Part shown: positions 1-7,747 of the stretch, piece by piece | How the letters are laid out: each line of letters opens with the position of its first letter | Numbering within the stretch: position 1 is the first letter of the stretch | Assembly (NCBI GenBank): GCA_030429175.1 | Contig: JAUIDD010000006.1 | Coordinates: 1 to 64,000 of the forward strand | Length of the DNA stretch: 64,000 nucleotides | Direction of reading: 5' to 3' | Source of the DNA: Gammaproteobacteria bacterium | GTDB lineage: Bacteria; Pseudomonadota; Gammaproteobacteria; Coxiellales; Coxiellaceae | The notes under the pieces: generated by a model | What the model was told of the DNA's origin: nothing | Seen by the model: the letters and a program-made list of their open reading frames with translations, nothing else | Database searches by the model: none | Translations under genes and position numbers: made by a program

Positions 1-1
1 T

Positions 2-88
2 GTCATTATGGGTGTGAAGTTCATTGATGGTATTCAAGAGGATCAAGTTAAGCAAAAACAGCAAGCTGATGAGAGGATCGCCGCCTGA
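2..88 (+). CDS. 3' end of an unidentified gene (partial)
   Basis: This frame is open from the left edge of the window to a TGA at 86-88 and gives a hydrophilic, Gln/Asp-rich C-terminal tail of 28 residues. It overlaps the 3' end of the minus-strand gene that stops at 48 by about 40 bp, in convergent orientation. The fragment is too short to assign a family, and it could be a chance open frame. No function can be inferred. Confidence 0.35.
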   Translation, partial: VIMGVKFIDGIQEDQVKQKQQADERIAA

Positions 89-947
89 TGAGCAATTTAG
101 CCCATACACAAAATTTGACTATAACTCGCAATAAAATAATAGCGTCTTTTAGAGATTTTTCATGTATGTTTTCAAAAGTGACTGTCACTGTATCGAGTAC
201 CATAAAAAAATCGGACGGAATGCCTAATTTAACAAAAAGTTCACCTGTTGTAGTCCCATTTTCATTAGTGTTTAGCAGTACAGCCATCTTATCATGTGAA
301 CAAGAAAAAACTGTATTTAAAGCGGTACCTGTCGCTTTCAGAAAATGGCTTACTTTGTTAATTTTACAATAGACAAACTCATAAATATCTTTACATTCCT
401 CGGATCCATCATTGTAAGTCTCAATAAACTCTTTGAAGGATCCGCCCCTCGAAGCTAAAAGCCCTTCCAAAATTAGTGGATTATTTGCCAAGCGAGATAA
501 GTCATCTTGTCCCAGCTCGTCGGATAAGTTAACAGGGCCTCCTTGTCGAAACATATTTGGACATAAAATGATTGCATATGCTATGTCAGTCCTAAGCCCT
601 GAATCTTCATCAAATTTGATTATGAGGGTCTCCAAGTTTTCAAGTAAAATTAATAGATTGGAAAGATCCAAAACACAAATTATATTAGCTGTTACGTCGG
701 TTGCTGACATTAAGGCGCAAACACCATCTAAAAGACCTGCATTAATAGCTGAGCCATGTTTTTCACGCAAGTCTTTACGACATAAAAGTTGATTTCTAAC
801 TCGTTCCTCTGACGTTGATTCTTCACCATATTTATCATCTAATCTACTGCGAGCTATCATTACCTCTAGCAATTTTTGATTATGCATATGGTTCTCCCAC
901 TTGTGTTTTTTTAGTGCCAAGAAGGCATCTAAACCCTCTCCGTCCAT
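48..947 (-). CDS. Hypothetical protein, 299 aa, coupled to the DUF1499 gene
   Basis: I do not recognise the family. The protein is soluble and mostly helical, with an acidic first half and a basic, hydrophobic last 40 residues that include RRRSS near the C-terminus. A TTG at 968 extends the frame, but the ATG at 947 is preferred because it overlaps the TAA of the upstream gene as TAATG. No clear Shine-Dalgarno sequence precedes it, so translation probably depends on coupling. No signal peptide or confident membrane segment is visible. A substrate of a secretion system is possible given the window, but nothing in the sequence shows it. Confidence 0.65.
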   Translation of the reverse strand: MDGEGLDAFLALKKHKWENHMHNQKLLEVMIARSRLDDKYGEESTSEERVRNQLLCRKDLREKHGSAINAGLLDGVCALMSATDVTANIICVLDLSNLLILLENLETLIIKFDEDSGLRTDIAYAIILCPNMFRQGGPVNLSDELGQDDLSRLANNPLILEGLLASRGGSFKEFIETYNDGSEECKDIYEFVYCKINKVSHFLKATGTALNTVFSCSHDKMAVLLNTNENGTTTGELFVKLGIPSDFFMVLDTVTVTFENIHEKSLKDAIILLRVIVKFCVWAKLLIRRRSSHQLAVFA

Positions 948-1369
948 TACACATGGCTTGGTAGCCAATGGCGTAATCGATGGCAGTTAACTCCAAAATC
1001 ATAATAGCCCTTTAGGCTGCGGCTAAAGATTTTAAGTGTTGATTTGTTTTTTGGAAGTGATATAAATACCACATCAATTAGATCTGGAAACTTAAACACT
1101 TTCGAGCGTTGTATATATTGATAGTGATCACCATTATTTATGACAGTCTCAACTCGTGGTTGTTTTAATATCATTGCTTGCCACTTTTGCTTAAGTTGAG
1201 ATACAGGCATAGCATATATAGGTGATTTTATTTCTCGCCCACCTTTCACCTTTGAATCTACCAAGCAATAGTTAGGTGAACTTGGTAATGCCCTCTTCTC
1301 AAAATCATAAAGTTCAGCAAAAGCTGTATTCATCATCAAAATTCCAATAAATATATTGATCCATTTCAC
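947..1369 (-). CDS. Secreted DUF1499 family protein
   Basis: The 140-residue product starts with a basic pair and a hydrophobic run ending TAFA, a typical Sec signal peptide of about 18 residues, so it should be periplasmic or outer-membrane associated. The mature part follows the DUF1499 pattern: a short N-terminal SPNYC motif, a central region resembling the family's lipid-exposed strand segment (KVFKFPDLIDVVF), and the closing DFGVNCHRLRHW, which matches the conserved D-x-GVN-x-x-R near the end of the family. Function in this family is not established. It is the first gene of a two-gene unit and reads divergently from kinase 1, with 80 bp between the starts. Confidence 0.75.
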   Translation of the reverse strand: MKWINIFIGILMMNTAFAELYDFEKRALPSSPNYCLVDSKVKGGREIKSPIYAMPVSQLKQKWQAMILKQPRVETVINNGDHYQYIQRSKVFKFPDLIDVVFISLPKNKSTLKIFSRSLKGYYDFGVNCHRLRHWLPSHV

Positions 1370-1388
1370 GGAATCTATGATATCAGGT

Positions 1389-1416
1389 TTGCCTCATTAA
1401 AACAGTATGCTAGTAT
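1389..1416 (+). promoter_or_regulatory. Candidate sigma70-type promoter for kinase 1
   Basis: TTGCCT at 1389-1394 and TAGTAT at 1411-1416 are separated by 16 bp. The predicted start near 1423 gives a leader of about 27 nt that contains the AAGGA ribosome-binding site ahead of the ATG at 1450. Both boxes are imperfect, so this is tentative. Confidence 0.35.
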
Positions 1417-1449
1417 GATTTAAGTGCACATTTTAAGGATAGCTATATC

Positions 1450-2334
1450 ATGATAAAAAGAACCTTTCCACGTAGTCAATCTGAGCCACTACTGAATCAC
1501 TCCGCCGCCAAACCGAAAATCAATCACATTAAAAAAAATATTAACCGGATTGACATCAAAAACATTATTAGTAGTGGTAGCTTTGGTCATGTCTATCACG
1601 GTGCGTTACCAGAATTAAATACTAATGGTAAAGTAATGTGTGTTGCTGTTAAGGTTGCTGCTATTCGATGCAAAAAAAGTCTGCTTAAAGAGGCTGAATT
1701 ATTACGTTCATTGCATCATCGCAATATAATTGCATGTGGCCAATCATTTACAAACCCAAGAGATCATAATTATTTTTTTATAATGGAGCTATTAACTGGT
1801 GGTAACCTTTTTGACTTCATCAATGATAGAATTAAAGGTATAAAAGCGCCTGTCACAAAGAATGAAATGATTCATATTGACTTATCTATTGCTAAGGCAG
1901 TTGGATATTTACATAAACAAAACATTCTACATCGTGATATTAAACCTGGAAATATATTACTCGATAATAAAGACCATCCTGTATTTATTAAGTTAATAGA
2001 TTTTGGTAGTGCTATAAACTGCAATAAACACAAGCCTACAAACAGTTTATATGGTATGACTTCTGCATACCTTGCGCCAGAGTGTATTCACGGTGCCAAC
2101 AGTTCAAAGGCAAGTGATATTTTTGCTTTGGGAAAAACCTTTGAGTTTTCTTTGAAAATGTTAGATGTTTATATTAAGGGGCTTGCTTATTTATTTGGCG
2201 ATCAGATGCAAAATCCATATCCAGAAAAAAGACCTTCTGCAGAAGCAATATCTGAGCAACTCATTTTATTTGCCCATACTGCCTCAGCACCACTCACCTA
2301 TCCTCAAGCTAAAGTATATATCTCGCTAGTCTAA
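1450..2334 (+). CDS. Eukaryotic-type Ser/Thr protein kinase, 294 aa
   Basis: A single kinase domain fills residues 37 to about 275. The catalytic features are all present: Gly loop SGSFGHV (42-48), VAVK with Lys68, HRDIKPGN (161-168) with Asp163, Lys165 and Asn168, DFG (184-186), APE (209-211) and the helix-F Asp223. It should therefore be an active ATP-dependent kinase. There is no transmembrane segment and no PASTA or sensor domain. A basic, Ser-rich N-terminus of about 35 residues precedes the domain. A soluble, stand-alone kinase like this in a Legionellales-like genome resembles LegK-type translocated kinases, but delivery into a host is inference. The gene has a good SD (AAGGA) and its 3' end overlaps the convergent SulP gene by 9 bp. 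Confidence 0.9.
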   Translation: MIKRTFPRSQSEPLLNHSAAKPKINHIKKNINRIDIKNIISSGSFGHVYHGALPELNTNGKVMCVAVKVAAIRCKKSLLKEAELLRSLHHRNIIACGQSFTNPRDHNYFFIMELLTGGNLFDFINDRIKGIKAPVTKNEMIHIDLSIAKAVGYLHKQNILHRDIKPGNILLDNKDHPVFIKLIDFGSAINCNKHKPTNSLYGMTSAYLAPECIHGANSSKASDIFALGKTFEFSLKMLDVYIKGLAYLFGDQMQNPYPEKRPSAEAISEQLILFAHTASAPLTYPQAKVYISLV

Positions 2335-3873
2335 GGCATTTGTAGCAACGTGATATTGTGGATCTTCAACGATATTAACTTCTACCATACTGCCTGCCTT
2401 GCCAAGCAATGTTTTACATTCTTGACTCAGGTGACGCAACTGCACGACTTTGTTGTGATACGCATACTGATCGATGACGTATTTAATTGCATCGATTGCC
2501 GAATGATCTGCAACACGCGAGTATTTAAAATCAATAATGATTTCTTGCGGATCGTTAGCGACTGAAAATAGTGTTTTAAAATGTGTGCTTGAACCAAAAA
2601 ATAGTGGCCCATAAATCATATAGGATTTGATGCCATTTTCTTGAATGATTTCTTTAGCTGTAATTTTTTTCGCGGTCTGCCAAGCAAAAACGAGCGATGC
2701 CATAATGACCCCAACAATAACGGCTGTAGCTAAGTTAGTAAATACAGTTACTGCAGTCACAGTTATGATAATAAGTGCGTCGTGTAACGGGATTTTACGT
2801 ATAAACTTAAAGGTTGCCCACTCGAAAGTTTCAATTACAACGATAAACATCACACCCACCAGTGCTGCTAATGGGATTAACTTAATAAGCGGCCATAATA
2901 ATAGAACAAATAACAGCAGGAAAATAGCTGCTGTAATCCCAGATAAACGCCCTCTTCCACCAGAAAAGATATTTATCATACTTTGGCCAATCATGGCGCA
3001 GCCACCCATACTTTTAAAAAATCCTGAAACAATATTCGCAATACCTTGAGCAATACATTCTCGATTACCACGGCCATGCGTATGTGTGACCTCATCGATT
3101 AAGGATAAAGTCATTAAGGATTCTGATAGGCCAACGATCATTAATATAACGGCATAAGGTAGAATGATAGATAACGTATGCAAATCAAATGGAATTGTCG
3201 GTATCGAAAAACTAGGGAAATGCGCTGACATATGCACACCACCCATCATGTCATTGACCGAACGTGTATCGATGCCACCTAATATCACAATCAGTGATAC
3301 GACAATAATCGCGATGAGTGCTGCAGGAATCGCTTTTGTCAGCTTTGGTAGATAATGTGTAATTGCCATGGCTAATACCACCAAACTGATCATGATATAA
3401 AGTGTTGAACCGTGTAACCAATGTGACACACCAGCTGTATCGATAAATTTGAATTGTTGTAGCTGTGCTAAGAAAATTACGATGGCAAGACCATTTACAA
3501 ATCCAACCATCACTGACTTCGGTAACATCCGAATCAGTTTGCCAAGGCGTAACAAACCGACGATAACCTGCAATAGCCCACTTAAGATCACTGCAGCAAA
3601 TAAATAACTAACGCCATACTGGCTCACCAAAGCTATCATTACCACCGCTGTTGAACCTGTTGCACCTGAGATCATCCCCGGACGACCGCCGATTAAAGCT
3701 GTAATCAGGCACATGAAGAATGCTGCATAGAGGCCAACCAAGGGGTTAACGTGAGCTACCAGTGCAAAGGCTATCGCCTCTGGAATCAGCGCTAACGCGA
3801 CCGTCAGGCCTGAAAAAAAATCGATGCGGAACTTACCCCCTTCTGGAACCAAATACTGCTTAAACCGATGCAT
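2326..3873 (-). CDS. SulP/SLC26 family anion transporter with C-terminal STAS domain
   Basis: The 515-residue product has the SulP layout: about a dozen hydrophobic helices over residues 15-400, with the family signature around GLYAAFFMCLITALIGGRPG followed by GATGSTAVV near the N-terminus. A cytosolic STAS domain follows (about 415-505, with IIDFKYSRVADHSAIDAI). Members exchange or import sulfate, bicarbonate, C4-dicarboxylates or other anions across the inner membrane, and the substrate cannot be read from sequence. The start ATG at 3873 has an AGGG element upstream. The gene appears monocistronic, convergent with kinase 1. Confidence 0.88.
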   Translation of the reverse strand: MHRFKQYLVPEGGKFRIDFFSGLTVALALIPEAIAFALVAHVNPLVGLYAAFFMCLITALIGGRPGMISGATGSTAVVMIALVSQYGVSYLFAAVILSGLLQVIVGLLRLGKLIRMLPKSVMVGFVNGLAIVIFLAQLQQFKFIDTAGVSHWLHGSTLYIMISLVVLAMAITHYLPKLTKAIPAALIAIIVVSLIVILGGIDTRSVNDMMGGVHMSAHFPSFSIPTIPFDLHTLSIILPYAVILMIVGLSESLMTLSLIDEVTHTHGRGNRECIAQGIANIVSGFFKSMGGCAMIGQSMINIFSGGRGRLSGITAAIFLLLFVLLLWPLIKLIPLAALVGVMFIVVIETFEWATFKFIRKIPLHDALIIITVTAVTVFTNLATAVIVGVIMASLVFAWQTAKKITAKEIIQENGIKSYMIYGPLFFGSSTHFKTLFSVANDPQEIIIDFKYSRVADHSAIDAIKYVIDQYAYHNKVVQLRHLSQECKTLLGKAGSMVEVNIVEDPQYHVATNALD

Positions 3874-3917
3874 ATGCGCCCTAACCCTTTACTGTCCAAT
3901 GGTTGAGCAGTCTAACA

Positions 3918-4130
3918 TAGGGGGACAGACCCGATCAAACTTTTAAAAGTATATATTTTTCAGGTAGTTAAAACCTTAAATGCAACGGGTCACTTCTGTT
4001 CTAACTTTTTTTAGATATAATCATAGGGTTATAGCAATAACTTCTATAACAAGAATGACCCGTTATATTTAAGGTTCTAACTAATTGAATAACAATTTAT
4101 TTTAAAAGTTAGAACAGGTCTGTCCCACTA
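3918..4130. mobile_element. MITE-like element, about 210 bp, TA-flanked
   Basis: Terminal inverted repeats GGGGGACAGACC (3920-3931) and its complement at 4117-4128 match at 11 of 12 positions, and each is flanked outside by TA (3918-3919 and 4129-4130). Inside them, TTTTAAAAGTT is also inverted (3940-3950 against 4100-4110). A second, inner inverted repeat of about 29 bp (about 3972-4000 against 4048-4076, core AACGGGTCA/TGACCCGTT) makes the whole unit nearly palindromic. It has no coding capacity. Perfect TA flanks and short TIRs fit a non-autonomous Tc1/mariner-IS630-type MITE. A REP-like palindrome is the alternative. The right end lies 2 bp before the SD of the next gene. Confidence 0.7.
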
Positions 4131-4146
4131 CTAAGGAGCGATTATT

Positions 4147-4461
4147 ATGTTTAAAAAGTCAGAGCCAGGAACTAATTATGATTATAAACTTGAGCGTTTA
4201 AAAGAATCTCTTAGATCGGAAGGAAAAAATCCTGATGAAGAAGAAGTTGCCGTTATTGCTGAAGTAACAAATTATGCTGCTTGGTCTAAAATAGTGATTA
4301 ACTCAAATAAAATGGCAGATACCGATGACGGATGTTGTATACTCACCGCTAGAATTCGTATTGCAGACTTTTACAGATTTCAACAAATGCCCTTTATCAA
4401 AGCATTAAGTTTATCGGCAGCAGTGATGCCAAACCATAAACCTAACCAAGTTGTACCATAA
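4147..4461 (+). CDS. Hypothetical small protein, 104 aa
   Basis: I do not recognise the family. The first half is charged and predicted helical (YDYKLERLKESLRSEGKNPD, then an acidic EEE). The second half is hydrophobic/mixed with DDGCCIL. The start is well supported: AAGGAG at 4133-4138 sits 8 nt before the ATG. The MITE-like element ends 16 bp upstream of the ATG, so the native promoter has probably been displaced and expression may now come from within or beyond the element. It converges on the PI-PLC gene, 5 bp away. Confidence 0.55.
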   Translation: MFKKSEPGTNYDYKLERLKESLRSEGKNPDEEEVAVIAEVTNYAAWSKIVINSNKMADTDDGCCILTARIRIADFYRFQQMPFIKALSLSAAVMPNHKPNQVVP

Positions 4462-4466
4462 AGTTC

Positions 4467-6398
4467 CTATTTGTTGCCAGCTACCCAACGATTATCTGTG
4501 TAATGGTAATTTACCAGCACAGAATAATGGCGGTCTACCGAGCCATCTGTGGCAATTGCTGATAATGCATCATTGAATTGATAGGAAGTGGTTGGGATAG
4601 CAAAGTGCTGACCTTTAGCCGGATCACCACAAATAGATTGTGGACTTTTGCCATTTTGAGCAAGTTTAACATACCATTTATTTGGCTGATGACACAAAAC
4701 GTAATGCTGTCCACTCAAAGCGCGGCTGTCGTTCTTAAGTCGGCTTTCTGTGATATGGTCAGGATCCAATGAAATATAAGCTTGGGTGTTCATACCATTG
4801 TGACTTTGCAATGGGTAGCCATACGCCCAGCTCCATAAAAATGTCATAAGGCGTGGATCGGTTGGGCGATCCATATTAGCTTTACCCGAATAAGCACAGT
4901 CTTCTGGATTATCTTTATTACAGGTAAATCCAAGCATATTTAAACTATAAATGTTCACTGGACAGTTCAAGCTTTTATGCAAATTAAATGTTGAAATAAA
5001 ATCAAGTGACTGTCCTTTGCCAGAAATATAATTGATAATTGTTCTATCGCCATTGAAGCGCCAAATGTTATGATGTCCTGGGTCTTCAGTAAAAAGCTTA
5101 TCGCCAGTTATATATTTTTGTAGGCCATCACAAGATAAATGACTTTTATCAAACACATCCATGCCACGCTCATAAAGCAAGTTCGCATTGCTATGATTGG
5201 CATGTAAGAACACAATATTACTATTTTTTAAATCTTGAAAATCACCGGTAGCCACCACAATAAGTTGTTTACCCTGAGCTAACATATCGTGTTTACTAAT
5301 TTGATCTGCAGGCAAAGTATGATCGCTTAAACCTCTGAATGATGCTTGCGCTATTGCAGGCGTATAAATTGAATCATTAAGTGGGGCAAAATCAGCATCA
5401 ATATTTTTCCAGTGTTCACCCATATCCTGATTGATATCAAGATAAACAATCACAAACTCTTTAGGATGCGCTGTAAGCCATTTTTTAAGCTCGAGTACAC
5501 TTGCAAACATAGGTGTATTATCATCACATGAAATCGATTGAGGTAAAAAATCGGTATGATTATGACAAAGAAAAACTGCATCTTTATGCCATAAGATATC
5601 AAACTCAATTTTTCTGACACCGACATTAAGTTGGTTAGTTAATGAAATAAAGTTATCCGGGTCAGCATAACTTAAGTCTAATAAACGTCTCGCCTTCGTA
5701 TAGGCAGGAGATATCATTGAGTTATGTGTACCTAGAAATTGCGCTTTATTTAAAGGTTCAAAGTCCGAAAGGTGATTTTGAATCGTAAGTGATTGTTGCA
5801 GTGAGCTGCCTTGTGGAATAGGTACTTGAGTTGCTGTTGGTGTCACAACCATACAGTTATCACTACCATCACAATCGGCATTTGCCATCGCATAGACGCT
5901 ACCACTTAAATTACCAGCGCCAAAAAATTGCTCTGACAGGGTCCTAGCGGAGGCTTTAATCGCAGGTGAAACTAAATCAATATTATTTTTCATAAAACCA
6001 TCACCACTGCAGCTTAGATGGCTAAACTCAAGCGTGTGTTTGGTAATTTCATTGATTTTTTTAGGGTGTGAAGATGTTGGTAAAATATGAAAATAATATT
6101 GTATAGAGCATGATTGCTGATGGCTTTTATCAAAAAGTTGTATCACACCTTCGTGTCCTGGATTAAGGCTGCCATCGTCGGTAAATTGAAATTGGCAACT
6201 TTGATTTGGCGCCACAGAAACCTGGTTTAATCCGCCATTACAGCCTGACTTGGAAATGTTGTGTGCATTGCCATACTTGGGTGTTATGGTCGCGCTAATG
6301 GGTGATGGAAAGTTATTGATAACGCTAAAAGTATTACTAATGGCGAAACTCGAAGAAACAAAACAACTAATCGCTAACCATATGAGTAACCGTGACAT
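4467..6398 (-). CDS. Secreted PI-PLC-like phosphodiesterase, 643 aa
   Basis: The N-terminus is a clear Sec signal peptide (cleavage after about SSSFA, residue 19). Residues 215-400 carry a phosphatidylinositol-specific phospholipase C X-like domain: LGTHNS (222-227) with His225, EFD (265-267), and HNHT (279-282), which supplies a second active-site His about 55 residues later as in bacterial PI-PLCs. A Cys-rich N-terminal domain of about 190 residues and a long C-terminal part of about 240 residues make it roughly twice the size of Bacillus-type PI-PLC. It probably cleaves a phospho-lipid or related head group after export by Sec and perhaps type II secretion. The exact substrate is unknown. 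SD AAGAAGG precedes the ATG. Confidence 0.8.
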   Translation of the reverse strand: MSRLLIWLAISCFVSSSFAISNTFSVINNFPSPISATITPKYGNAHNISKSGCNGGLNQVSVAPNQSCQFQFTDDGSLNPGHEGVIQLFDKSHQQSCSIQYYFHILPTSSHPKKINEITKHTLEFSHLSCSGDGFMKNNIDLVSPAIKASARTLSEQFFGAGNLSGSVYAMANADCDGSDNCMVVTPTATQVPIPQGSSLQQSLTIQNHLSDFEPLNKAQFLGTHNSMISPAYTKARRLLDLSYADPDNFISLTNQLNVGVRKIEFDILWHKDAVFLCHNHTDFLPQSISCDDNTPMFASVLELKKWLTAHPKEFVIVYLDINQDMGEHWKNIDADFAPLNDSIYTPAIAQASFRGLSDHTLPADQISKHDMLAQGKQLIVVATGDFQDLKNSNIVFLHANHSNANLLYERGMDVFDKSHLSCDGLQKYITGDKLFTEDPGHHNIWRFNGDRTIINYISGKGQSLDFISTFNLHKSLNCPVNIYSLNMLGFTCNKDNPEDCAYSGKANMDRPTDPRLMTFLWSWAYGYPLQSHNGMNTQAYISLDPDHITESRLKNDSRALSGQHYVLCHQPNKWYVKLAQNGKSPQSICGDPAKGQHFAIPTTSYQFNDALSAIATDGSVDRHYSVLVNYHYTDNRWVAGNK

Positions 6399-6517
6399 AC
6401 ATAACCTTCTTAATCTTAAATTTATGTCTAATGTTATATATTGTTTATTAAATTGTCAAATTTTGCCTGCTTATGATTGTAATGTACGTATAGCATAGGA
6501 TATGTTGATCTCTTTTC

Positions 6518-7330
6518 TTACAGGGGGTTGATTTCAATATTTAAGTCTGAATCAATCAGTAGCATATGGTTTTTGGGTATGGCTTGCCAGCTTGATGAAT
6601 CGTTTAATGGTTCTGAAGCAATATAAATAGAATTTGCACCCGAAGACGATATATTGGACTTATAATACAATGACAGCGGCTCAGCAAGGTTATCTGAGGT
6701 ATAGCGTGTCGCAACTAAGTGATACCCATTGGTTAAAATGACATTTAATTTAGCGTGGTCATCCGGTGTTAAAGTATTTTGAAGGTGCCTTATTTTTTCA
6801 AAACTGTGTGTTATAGCTGATGCAATATCATGTAATGTTATTTTTTTCTTTGACTGCGTTAATATATCAAGTATCAAGGCGAATAAATGCTCTGAGTCAG
6901 TTTGACCTTTTATACAGTTGAAATATGTATTTGAAAGCGAGCCTAAAAGTTTTCTTTTGATATGCTCAAACCCTCTAATAGTGCCATTATGACAAAATGA
7001 AAAATTACCATGTGAAAACGGATGGCAGTTAAAGATATTCACATCGCCAACTGTAGATGAGCGCACATGGCCTAAAAAACAATTGGAGCGAATTTTTGAT
7101 ATTAAGTGAAGTAAGTTATGATCATTCCATGCTGGTTGTGTTGACTTGTAAAGTCCTGGTGTATCATCAATAGAGTGATCGTACCATCCTATACCTAATC
7201 CATCTGCATTGATACCGTAGGTCCCTTCTTTGGCGTATTTACTTTGCTTAATTAAAGAATGATCTGGATCAGAAAGTAATTCCCTTAATAGGATTGATTC
7301 TTTGCCCATATAAACGATAAATCTGCACAT
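6518..7330 (-). CDS. Class II glutamine amidotransferase, EgtC/YafJ-like
   Basis: The product of 270 residues begins Met-Cys-Arg, so removal of Met exposes the catalytic N-terminal Cys2 of class II (Ntn-type) amidotransferases. Other family marks are NADGLGIGWY (about 41-50), GHVRSSTVG and CHNGTI, which bind the substrate amide. Stand-alone proteins of this type include YafJ/DUG3-like hydrolases and EgtC, which removes gamma-glutamyl groups in ergothioneine synthesis. Which reaction this one performs is not visible. It reads divergently from the methyltransferase/ATP-grasp fusion, 404 bp away, so the two may share regulation. SD GGAAG lies 6 nt before the ATG. Confidence 0.85.
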   Translation of the reverse strand: MCRFIVYMGKESILLRELLSDPDHSLIKQSKYAKEGTYGINADGLGIGWYDHSIDDTPGLYKSTQPAWNDHNLLHLISKIRSNCFLGHVRSSTVGDVNIFNCHPFSHGNFSFCHNGTIRGFEHIKRKLLGSLSNTYFNCIKGQTDSEHLFALILDILTQSKKKITLHDIASAITHSFEKIRHLQNTLTPDDHAKLNVILTNGYHLVATRYTSDNLAEPLSLYYKSNISSSGANSIYIASEPLNDSSSWQAIPKNHMLLIDSDLNIEINPL

Positions 7331-7455
7331 GATAGTCTTCCACAGCTATACAGCCTTTAAAAGGCCAATCCAGATATTTATACACGAAAATCTGTAACTT
7401 GCAAATAAAAAAGTTGATGTTTCAAAGTGCCAATGCTGGCTATTATTCATTGCAT

Positions 7456-7487
7456 AAAGGGTACTACAAACCCTTTTATTGGGTTGT
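7456..7487 (+). promoter_or_regulatory. Two mutually exclusive hairpins
   Basis: AAAGGGT (7456-7462) can pair with ACCCTTT (7470-7476) around a 7-nt loop. The same ACCC can instead pair with GGGTTGT (7481-7487) as ACAA(A)CCC...GGGTTGT. The shared segment means only one can form at a time, as in attenuators and switches. If the promoter at 7499-7504 is used, this lies upstream of that transcript. It would then act only on a transcript from farther upstream, on the minus strand, or as a DNA site. Confidence 0.3.
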
Positions 7488-7504
7488 GCAAATGTCCCTA
7501 TAAT
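7477..7504 (+). promoter_or_regulatory. Candidate promoter for the methyltransferase/ATP-grasp unit
   Basis: A perfect TATAAT is present at 7499-7504. The best upstream element is a weak TTATTG at 7477-7482 with 16-bp spacing. A start near 7511 would give a leader of about 220 nt before the main ATG at 7735, which is long and includes the two short ORFs. Confidence 0.4.
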
Positions 7505-7630
7505 TCATTATTACGAGCAATTAAAAAATGCTTGCTTTTTCTAAATCTTAAGAATATTCTTCATCAGCATTTTTAAGTAATATCAACATTGCTTAGTTTG
7601 CATATAGCTTTAAATGAACAAGAAACATAT

Positions 7631-7687
7631 ATGAGAGCAGTAAAAAAGCAATCGCTCAAAAAAACAATTAAAAAGACACAACGGTAA
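7631..7687 (+). CDS. Possible 18-residue basic leader peptide
   Basis: ATG at 7631 opens an 18-codon frame ending with TAA at 7685-7687. The product is strongly basic (9 Lys/Arg of 18) and has no acidic residue. The only SD-like element is a weak AAGAAA. Its stop lies 4 bp before the AGGAGG that serves the next short ORF. It may be a chance ORF in an A-rich leader, a uORF, or the remnant of a gene start. Confidence 0.25.
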   Translation: MRAVKKQSLKKTIKKTQR

Positions 7688-7691
7688 AATT

Positions 7692-7747
7692 AGGAGGACG
7701 CAGTGCCTTATTTTTTAATGCACTGTCATAAACGATGGATACGATAG
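7692..7747 (+). promoter_or_regulatory. Strong SD with 14-codon GTG leader ORF overlapping the main start
   Basis: AGGAGG at 7692-7697 is 5 nt from a GTG at 7703, which opens a 14-codon frame (MPYFLMHCHKRWIR) ending with TAG at 7745-7747. The main gene's ATG at 7735 lies inside this frame in another phase and has no SD of its own at normal distance. CAGTGC (7701-7706) and GCACTG (7719-7724) can also pair. The arrangement suggests translational coupling of the main gene to the leader ORF. Confidence 0.45.

Larger units (their letters stand above)
7331..7734. other. 404-bp divergent intergenic region with leader elements
   Basis: This gap separates the amidotransferase gene (minus) from the methyltransferase/ATP-grasp gene (plus). 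It holds two overlapping, mutually exclusive hairpins (7456-7487), a perfect -10 TATAAT (7499-7504), an 18-codon ORF (7631-7687), a strong AGGAGG at 7692-7697 and a 14-codon GTG ORF that overlaps the main start. No known riboswitch class could be recognised. Confidence 0.6.
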
